Assembly (NCBI GenBank): GCA_013822245.1
Contig: PNKE01000030.1
Coordinates: 44,705-108,704 of the forward strand
Length of the DNA: 64,000 bases
Direction of reading: 5' to 3'
From: Candidatus Solibacter sp.
Lineage (GTDB): Bacteria; Acidobacteriota; Terriglobia; Bryobacterales; Bryobacteraceae
Shown: positions 43,538 through 49,872 of the stretch, piece after piece
Numbering within the stretch: position 1 is the first letter of the stretch
Layout of the letters: each line of letters opens with the position of its first letter
Position numbers and translations under genes: made by a program
Notes under the pieces: generated by a model
Databases searched by the model: none
What the model was told of the DNA's origin: nothing
What the model saw: the letters and a program-made list of their open reading frames with translations, nothing else

Positions 43538-45786
43538 TCCAGCGCCTGCTGTTCGGACTCGGCCTGTTCAAGCAGCGCCTGAACCTCCTCGTCCGACATC
43601 CCTTCCAGCTTTCTTACCAGTTGCTCGTACTCGTCATCTCCGCCCAGCATGGCGGCATCGATCATGCCGGCCAGTCCGGAAAGCGTCAGCGTGGCCGAGT
43701 AGACATCATCCACCGAGAGTTCGACGCCGAACTCCTCCTTGATCCGCATCAGCAGCAGCACGGCCAGCAGCGAGTGGCCGCCAAGGTCGAAGAAATTGTC
43801 CGCCGCCGCCGGTTGCGGCCGCCGCAGCAGTTCCGCCCAGATCCTCGTTAGCCTGGCCTCGGTTTCCGTCGCCGGCGCGCCTTCGGCGGCGGTGGACGCG
43901 CCGCCGCTGAACTCCGAGCGCAGCGCATCCAGCACCTGCTTCGCCGTACCAAGCCCGGTCGCCAATGCGGCGTAGTCCGAGAACCGGCGGACCGGCGCCT
44001 GATGAGGCCCGCGCGCCGATTGCCCTGTCCCCGATGCCGCCGGCGACCATGTCAGCGACTGCAGGCCGGCCGCGTTGAACCGGTATTTCCTCGACCCGTT
44101 GACTGACTCCACCCGCCCGCCGGGAATCGAATCCAGAAACTGGCTCGCCGGCGCGTTGCGCGCGCTCGCCGTGTAGTCCACCGCCACGGTCTCCAGCCCC
44201 AGATCGAACGCCGCCCGTCCGGCGAACCGCATGATCTGATGCTCTACCCCGCGGCCCAGCACGCGGCAACTCAGCATGAAGCTGTCGATTCGCAATTCCG
44301 ATTCCCGCCGCTCCATGACGAGCAGCGCCGTCACGCCGTACTCGCCAAAACGGTCGGCCACGGTCGCCGTGTAGACCTGCCACGCCGGATCGTCGATCAG
44401 GCGCTCGATGCCGGCCTCCGTCCGCCGGATCGTGGTCGTGTTGAACTGGTTGGTCCGCTGGGTCAACTGCGCCGCCCGCGGCAGGGTCTCGGGCCGCAGC
44501 GCCGTCACGTTCACCGCCAGGCCCAGCTTGGCGATGAAATCGTCGAGGCTGGCCGCGCTGCGCACTTCGCTCGCGAAATCCCGGCCCTTGGCGTATGATT
44601 CGCTGCGCTTGCGGTCCTCCTCGGTGATGACGGGATGGTCGAAGGCCCAGATTCTCTCCAGAAACGCCCTGGTCTGGGCGGGATCGGCCGGCAACGGGAT
44701 GGTGAGGACCTCCGGCGCGGCGTCGGATACTTCGGCGCACTCCTTCGGGTTGTCGTCGATGAAAATGAAGCTGTCCAGGCCGAGGTTCAATTCGCCGGCC
44801 AGATCCGCCAGGTTGTCCTCCTTGGGCTGCCAGTTGATGCGCCATGCCGCGAAATGCTCCGGCCGCAGCGGGAACTCGGGGTGGGCGGCGAAGGTCTCCA
44901 GCACGTCGCGCTCGTTGTTCTTGCTCACCATCGTGAGCACCATGCCCGCATCGCGCTGCTTCAGCAGCAGTTCCTGCAGCCCCAGGTGCGCAAGGTCCAG
45001 CCTGACGTGTTCCGGACCATCCTCGCCGCAGATGCCGGCCCACAGCGTGTTGTCGCAATCCACCGCGATCGCTTTATAAGGCGGCCGCGTCAGCGCGTCC
45101 CAGTGCCTGACGGCGGCCGTCGCCAGGGCGGCGAAATACTCGTCGGTGTAGGGAATCCGTCCCAGGCGCTCGCCCTCTTCGTTGATTGCGGCGGAGACGG
45201 GGTAGGCCGCGTCCAGATCCTGCCAGCCGGTCACCGCCAGATTACGAATCCCTTCCAGCGCGGCCTTCAGTTTCGCCGCCTGCTCCTGGTGGAATGCCGC
45301 TCCCGGACCGGACTGGAAAGCGGCCGAAGGCGCGCAGACAACCAACAGCACTGGCGAGGCGAATCCCGGCGCGGCCGCCGCCAGCGCCTCGGCCAGGTGG
45401 TCGACATTCTCCCCGATCAGCCGCAGCGATCCCTCATCCAGCCGGCCGAACTGTCCCAGATCCTCGATCCGCGCCAGCATCAGGTTCAACCCCGAAGCGT
45501 TGGCGGCGAATTCTCCCGCCGGGTCGTGCAGCGTCTGCAAAAGCTGGTTGTACGGCGCGAATCGCACCTCGAAATCGCCTTTGAACCGCTTCGACCAGAA
45601 TCTCAGCGCCGGGGCGGCCGGCTCGGCGGTGAACGTCGCGCCGACGGCGAAACGCACCGCCTTCGCAGCCTGCCGCCGGGATTCCTGAGTGGGTTGATCT
45701 TCGGTCACGTTTCTGATTGGGCCGCCGGACTGGGATGCCGCTTCGTACCCCGGCTGTATCCATTTCACCATATGACGAATCCACAA
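43534..45786 (-). CDS. FkbH-type HAD/acyltransferase fused to a carrier protein
   Basis: A 750-residue protein. Residues about 40-230 match the FkbH N-terminal domain. A HAD domain has VDCDNTLW (Asp243, Asp245) and FIFIDDNPKECAEV. An acyltransferase-like domain follows (about 400-560, QLTQRTNQFNTTT, then CRVLGRGVEHQIM). FkbH proteins load a glyceryl group from 1,3-bisphosphoglycerate onto a carrier protein. Here a carrier domain is attached in cis (about 640-715): DNFFDLGGHSLLAVLLLM with the phosphopantetheine Ser672. The tail LVRKLEGMSDEEVQALLEQ resembles a docking helix. Start is TTG at 45786 with AGAAGG five nt ahead; ATG 45771 is the alternative. First gene of a three-gene coupled operon. 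Confidence 0.9.
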   Translation of the reverse strand: MWIRHMVKWIQPGYEAASQSGGPIRNVTEDQPTQESRRQAAKAVRFAVGATFTAEPAAPALRFWSKRFKGDFEVRFAPYNQLLQTLHDPAGEFAANASGLNLMLARIEDLGQFGRLDEGSLRLIGENVDHLAEALAAAAPGFASPVLLVVCAPSAAFQSGPGAAFHQEQAAKLKAALEGIRNLAVTGWQDLDAAYPVSAAINEEGERLGRIPYTDEYFAALATAAVRHWDALTRPPYKAIAVDCDNTLWAGICGEDGPEHVRLDLAHLGLQELLLKQRDAGMVLTMVSKNNERDVLETFAAHPEFPLRPEHFAAWRINWQPKEDNLADLAGELNLGLDSFIFIDDNPKECAEVSDAAPEVLTIPLPADPAQTRAFLERIWAFDHPVITEEDRKRSESYAKGRDFASEVRSAASLDDFIAKLGLAVNVTALRPETLPRAAQLTQRTNQFNTTTIRRTEAGIERLIDDPAWQVYTATVADRFGEYGVTALLVMERRESELRIDSFMLSCRVLGRGVEHQIMRFAGRAAFDLGLETVAVDYTASARNAPASQFLDSIPGGRVESVNGSRKYRFNAAGLQSLTWSPAASGTGQSARGPHQAPVRRFSDYAALATGLGTAKQVLDALRSEFSGGASTAAEGAPATETEARLTRIWAELLRRPQPAAADNFFDLGGHSLLAVLLLMRIKEEFGVELSVDDVYSATLTLSGLAGMIDAAMLGGDDEYEQLVRKLEGMSDEEVQALLEQAESEQQALE

Positions 45787-45820
45787 TCGGACCTTCTATT
45801 CTGGTGGATTCTTCATCCGG

Positions 45821-46702
45821 TCAACCGGTGTACAGGAATTCGCCATCGGGGTTGTGGCGGAGGTATCTCCGGCGCGCCGCGGCACGGTTTGTGACGGCGT
45901 AACAGTAGACGCATCCATGCGGGCAGGTGTCGTATTCGCCGATGTCGCGCGACTGGTAACACGCACAGCCGGGCCTCACGCCTCGCAGACTCGCCCCAAT
46001 CAGCCGCCCGGCCACTTCCGACAGTCTGATCGCATCGATGCACCGCGCCTCGCCGGCCACGCCTTCAATCAGCAGCTCCGGCTGCGTGCAGACCGTCAGC
46101 GCCATGCCGCGCGACAAAGCGATCGCCGACAGGTCAGCCAGCAGCGCCCGCTTCTCGCCGGCGTGGGGATCGTGCCAGGTGAACTTGAACAGCCGCGCCG
46201 CGGCGTCCATGTTGCGGCGGGTCTTCTTGTATTCCTGCAGGAAGCTGACCACCACCTCGCCGGTCGTGCCTTCCAGCATCCGCGCCAGGCGTTCGAAGTT
46301 CGCACGGTGGAAACCGGCGTCGGTGATCGACGACGTCACGATCGTGTCGTACCGCCACACCGCCGCCCGCGGACCAAACCGTCCGGCAATCCGTTTCATA
46401 TGCTCCGCCGAATTCACCGGCGCGACCACCGCCCATTCCAGTTCCCGCCCGTAGCCGTTGATTGCGTATTGGACGGCAAACGCATAGCCGCGCCGGCGCA
46501 CCTCATCCAGCGTGTCCAGAAACGGCCCGGCGTTCTTGGTCCAGAAGACGAAGCCGTCCACGTCCTCCGGCTTCAGGCCCACCTGATAGATCTGCCCGCC
46601 GTAGGGGTTGCGCATCTTGCAGTACCCGGCGTCGAGCCGGCGGCGGAACCACTCGCCGTAGAACGCCGGAATGTCGGTCTTGTAGCTCGCCGATACGATC
46701 AT
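45821..46702 (-). CDS. DUF1848 family protein
   Basis: A 293-residue protein. IVSASYKTDIPAFYGEWF at the N terminus, FVFWTKNAGPFLDTLDEV, QYAINGYGRELE and the C-terminal CACYQSRDIGEYDTCPHGCVYCYA match DUF1848. The CxC and CxxxCxxC cysteines suggest a metal or Fe-S site reminiscent of radical SAM enzymes, but in the C-terminal position. Function unknown. Its ATG overlaps the stop of the upstream glycosidase-like gene by 4 nt. Confidence 0.85.
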   Translation of the reverse strand: MIVSASYKTDIPAFYGEWFRRRLDAGYCKMRNPYGGQIYQVGLKPEDVDGFVFWTKNAGPFLDTLDEVRRRGYAFAVQYAINGYGRELEWAVVAPVNSAEHMKRIAGRFGPRAAVWRYDTIVTSSITDAGFHRANFERLARMLEGTTGEVVVSFLQEYKKTRRNMDAAARLFKFTWHDPHAGEKRALLADLSAIALSRGMALTVCTQPELLIEGVAGEARCIDAIRLSEVAGRLIGASLRGVRPGCACYQSRDIGEYDTCPHGCVYCYAVTNRAAARRRYLRHNPDGEFLYTG

Positions 46703-47952
46703 TGGCCCTCGGCGCGCAACGCCACGTTGGCCGTCGCCGCCTTGCCCTTGCCGTCGCGGGCGTAGACAAACAGACGGTAGTTGCCCGGCTCTTTCGGGAT
46801 CACCACGTTCGAGCCTTCGATGGCGCCTTCAATCGGTTCGACCGCCGGTTCGCGGTCGCCGCCCGTATTCGGGTTGTCGCTGACGTCCTTGCGCAGATCC
46901 CAGGTGATGAACGGCAGGTCGCCGTCCGGATCGTCCGCCTGCACGGTGATCGGCAGCTTCTGGCCCGTCTTGACCCTCGCCCACCCGCGTCCCGATTCAA
47001 TCGCCCCGCTCAGCTCGATCCGCCCGGTGCGCGGCGCACGGTTTGCCGGCGGCTTGCCCGACCAGCCCTCGGTCATCACGTCCACCGGGTTCAACTGCTC
47101 GCCCTCGGGCAGAAACAGCCCGTACCAGGTGTGCGTCTTCTCCTGCTTCTGCCCCCATAGAAACACATACGATCCCAGGCACGCCGGCTGGCCCTTGATG
47201 CCTGCCTGATAGGCCTTGGCGTAGAACCCGGCCTTCTCCGTGCTCGTGTCCTCGATGGGCAGTCCCCACGGCGTCTTGTCCACCTCCCAATGGCCTCGCG
47301 GGCCGAACTCGGTCACCATCCACGCCTTCTTCCAACCCTGTGCCTGGACCGCCTGCGGCAGCTTCAGCATGCCGCCATACGTGTTGATGCCCACGGCGTC
47401 CAGCGACGGGCAATGCTGGATCAGTTCAACCAGATTCGACCGCCCCACGCCGGCCAGCACCGTGATCACCGGATGCGACTTATCCTCCTGCTTGACGATC
47501 CTGGCCAGTTCCTCGATCTCCTTCCACAGCACGATGCGCGTTTGTTCGCCGGCCCGCAGTTCGCTTTCGTTGCCCAGCGCCCAGATCAGCACCGCCGGAT
47601 GGTCCTTGTACGCGCGCACCAGCTCGCGTACCCGCTCTCGCTGTTTCCTGACCGCGGCGGCGTCTGAGTAGTCGAAGCCCTGGCGCGGCTTGCCCACCGG
47701 CAGGCCCACCATCACGCTCAGGCCCAGCGAGTGGGCTTTGTTCATGTCGGCGTCCGTGGGCGGGCTCCAACTGCGGACCGAATTCGCTTTCGCCGGCGGC
47801 AGCAGTTCCATTGACCGCATCCCGCCGGCGCCGTTGATGAAATACTTCTCGCCGTTGCGCAGCAACTGGAATCCGTTGCCCGCCGGCACTATCTTGACCT
47901 CCGCCCAACCCAGCGGCGAAAGCGTGAACAGCAGGATGAAGAGATGGCGCAT
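46699..47952 (-). CDS. Secreted glycoside hydrolase-like TIM-barrel protein
   Basis: A 417-residue exported protein. Signal peptide 1-17 (FILLFTLSPLGWA). The N-terminal FQLLRNGEKYFINGAGG and the clan-A barrel motifs VLIWALGNES (acid/base Glu) and KAWMVTEFGPRG (nucleophile Glu) resemble the catalytic part of GH2/GH5-like enzymes. After about residue 300 comes a beta-rich domain (LPITVQADDPDGDLPFITW...). Likely hydrolyses or binds a beta-glycan; the exact family is unclear. Confidence 0.78.
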   Translation of the reverse strand: MRHLFILLFTLSPLGWAEVKIVPAGNGFQLLRNGEKYFINGAGGMRSMELLPPAKANSVRSWSPPTDADMNKAHSLGLSVMVGLPVGKPRQGFDYSDAAAVRKQRERVRELVRAYKDHPAVLIWALGNESELRAGEQTRIVLWKEIEELARIVKQEDKSHPVITVLAGVGRSNLVELIQHCPSLDAVGINTYGGMLKLPQAVQAQGWKKAWMVTEFGPRGHWEVDKTPWGLPIEDTSTEKAGFYAKAYQAGIKGQPACLGSYVFLWGQKQEKTHTWYGLFLPEGEQLNPVDVMTEGWSGKPPANRAPRTGRIELSGAIESGRGWARVKTGQKLPITVQADDPDGDLPFITWDLRKDVSDNPNTGGDREPAVEPIEGAIEGSNVVIPKEPGNYRLFVYARDGKGKAATANVALRAEGQ

Positions 47953-47990
47953 GGTAATGTGACCTGCAGTAATGATATGACTGGAACGTC

Positions 47991-48770
47991 ATGAAGTGGA
48001 GCCTGTCTCTCGCCCTCGCCGCCCTGGTCTTCTCCCCGGCCGCGTTTTCCGAACCCAGAACCCCGTCCGGGACCGTGAAGCTGTTCAATGGCAAGGACCT
48101 CTCCGGCTTCTATGTCTCGATGAAAGAGAACAAGCGCACCGACCCCAAAGGCGTGTTCACGGTGAAGAACGGCGCCATCCATGTGACAGGCGAGGAGTGG
48201 GGCGGCCTCACCACCGTCGATGAGTGGACCAACTACCATCTCGTCGTCGAATGGAAATGGGGCGGCAAAAACCTGCCCCCGCGCGCCGACCGCGCCCGCG
48301 ATTCCGGCATTCTCGTCCACGGCACCGGCGAGGACGGCGCCGCCGGCAGCGGCTGGCTCGAATCCATCGAATACCAGATGATCGAAGGCGGCACCGGCGA
48401 CATGATCCTGGTCCGCGGCAAGACCCGCCCCAGCGCCTCGGCCGAAATCGAGAAGGGCGCAAACAACGAGATCTACTGGAAAAAGGGCGGCGAAAAGGTG
48501 ACCCGCGACGGCGGCCGCATCAACTGGTACGGCCGCGACCGCAACTGGCGGGACAAGCTCGGCTACCGCGGACCCGCCGATGTCGAAAAGCCGGTCGGAA
48601 AATGGAATAAGAGCGAGATCATCGCCCGCGGCGGCGCCTTGGAGTTCTACCTCAACGGCAAACTCGTCCTCGAGGCCACCGCGGTCCGGCCCACCGCCGG
48701 CAAGATTCAATTCCAGTCCGAAGCCGCCGAAGTCCTGTTCCGCAAGGTCGAGATGCGGCCTTTGAAGTAG
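47991..48770 (+). CDS. Secreted DUF1080 protein (3-keto-disaccharide hydrolase-like)
   Basis: A 259-residue exported protein, second intact DUF1080 gene in the window. Signal peptide 1-20 (SLALAALVFSPAAFS). VKLFNGKDLSGFYVSM is the entry motif, YHLVVEWKWGG and RARDSGILVH the core strands, and GWLESIEYQMIEGGTGD the family's acidic loop. GKIQFQSEAAEVLFRKVEMRPL closes the domain. Divergent from the glycosidase-like gene, 38 nt apart, so the two may share control and act on the same glycan. Confidence 0.87.
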   Translation: MKWSLSLALAALVFSPAAFSEPRTPSGTVKLFNGKDLSGFYVSMKENKRTDPKGVFTVKNGAIHVTGEEWGGLTTVDEWTNYHLVVEWKWGGKNLPPRADRARDSGILVHGTGEDGAAGSGWLESIEYQMIEGGTGDMILVRGKTRPSASAEIEKGANNEIYWKKGGEKVTRDGGRINWYGRDRNWRDKLGYRGPADVEKPVGKWNKSEIIARGGALEFYLNGKLVLEATAVRPTAGKIQFQSEAAEVLFRKVEMRPLK

Positions 48771-48774
48771 ACTT

Positions 48775-49284
48775 CTACCGGCGCTCGCTCGACGGCGGCA
48801 CCAGTCCTTTCATGCGCATGTAGGTGGCCAGGTTGCCGTAGTGCTCGTAATCGTGGGCGATGTTGAGTTGAAGCGCACCCATCCGAGTCCGCTCGCGTCC
48901 GAAGAGCTTCACCGTTTCGGCGCCCGAGGCGTCGGTCAGCGCATCATAGACGGCGTCGCAATAGGCCGTGGACTCGGCGAGCGCGGCGATCAACTCGGCC
49001 TTCGTTGTCTTTGATTTCTCGACCCCCAGCATCTTCTGCTCGCCCTTGGCCGCGCCGCAGATCATGTATTGAGCGTCGGCGATATGTCCGATCAACTGGC
49101 CATAGCTGCGCACCTCGGGCGTGGGCTTGAAGGAATACTGATCTTCAGGCATCTTTTCGGCGGACTTGGCGACATAGCCCTTGATTTGAGTCCAGACCGA
49201 TTTCAGGTCGGCGCTGATTGGATTTGCCGGGCCCTGGGCCAGCATCGGCAGAGCGAACAAAACGGCCGTGGCAAGACGTCTCAT
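48775..49284 (-). CDS. DinB-family protein, exported
   Basis: A 169-residue four-helix-bundle protein. GGAGGG lies ahead of the ATG at 49284. A signal peptide (LATAVLFALPMLAQ) is followed by a DinB/YfiT-like domain: VRSYGQLIGHIADAQYMIC and QLNIAHDYEHYGNLATYMRMKG supply the metal-binding histidines (the second as HDYEHYG). Export of a DinB protein is frequent in Acidobacteriota. Function unknown. Confidence 0.85.
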   Translation of the reverse strand: MRRLATAVLFALPMLAQGPANPISADLKSVWTQIKGYVAKSAEKMPEDQYSFKPTPEVRSYGQLIGHIADAQYMICGAAKGEQKMLGVEKSKTTKAELIAALAESTAYCDAVYDALTDASGAETVKLFGRERTRMGALQLNIAHDYEHYGNLATYMRMKGLVPPSSERR

Positions 49285-49380
49285 TGGGATGTCCCTCCTT
49301 TCGGGAATCATCCTTTTGTATCATCTTGCCACCGCCGCCGGCCACGGTTTTAGTCAGTGGCGGCGTAAACAAATCAATTT

Positions 49381-49784
49381 GGGTGGCCGGACTGTAAGCC
49401 GGTTCCTGTACCCCTTTTGGGGGCGGCAGTCATTCATCTCAGGCCCGCCATTGCTGACGGGCTCCAGCAGCCTACCCGGAAGTCGAGCGCGGCGGGCCGC
49501 CGCATCCTCCCCTATTTGGCCTTGCTCCGCGTGGGGTTTGCCCTGCCACACCGGTTGCCCGATGCGCGGTGCGCTCTTACCGCACCATTTCACCCTTACC
49601 TGCCACCCCGAAAGGCGGCCGGCGGTATATTTTCTGTGGCACTTTCCGTGAAGCCCGCTTTGAGCGAACCCCCCCGGCCGTTAGCCGGCACGCTGCCCTA
49701 TGGAGACCGGACTTTCCTCGGCCCGCTGCACCCTCCCCTTTCGAGTCGGGCAAACACGGGCCGCGACTGCCCGTCCGGCCACCC
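49381..49784 (-). ncRNA. rnpB: RNase P RNA (class A)
   Basis: Catalytic RNA that matures tRNA 5' ends. The two ends pair perfectly as P1: GGGTGGCCGGAC (49784-49773) with GTCCGGCCACCC (49392-49381). Reading the minus strand, GAGGAAAGTCCGG (near 49720) is the universal CRI block, AGGGTGAAA lies in the P10/11 region, GGCAAACCCCACGC and AGCAAGGCCAAATAG follow, and GATGAATGACTGCC with ACAGGAACCGGCTTACAG ends the gene. Ends are taken from the pairing and could shift by a few bases. Confidence 0.95.
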
Positions 49785-49872
49785 TCTTCATTCTCGCACC
49801 TTTCTCCGATATACTCATAAGTTGATCTGAAGGTTGCAAAACCGGAGGTGTGTTTGAGATGAGGAGGATCAA

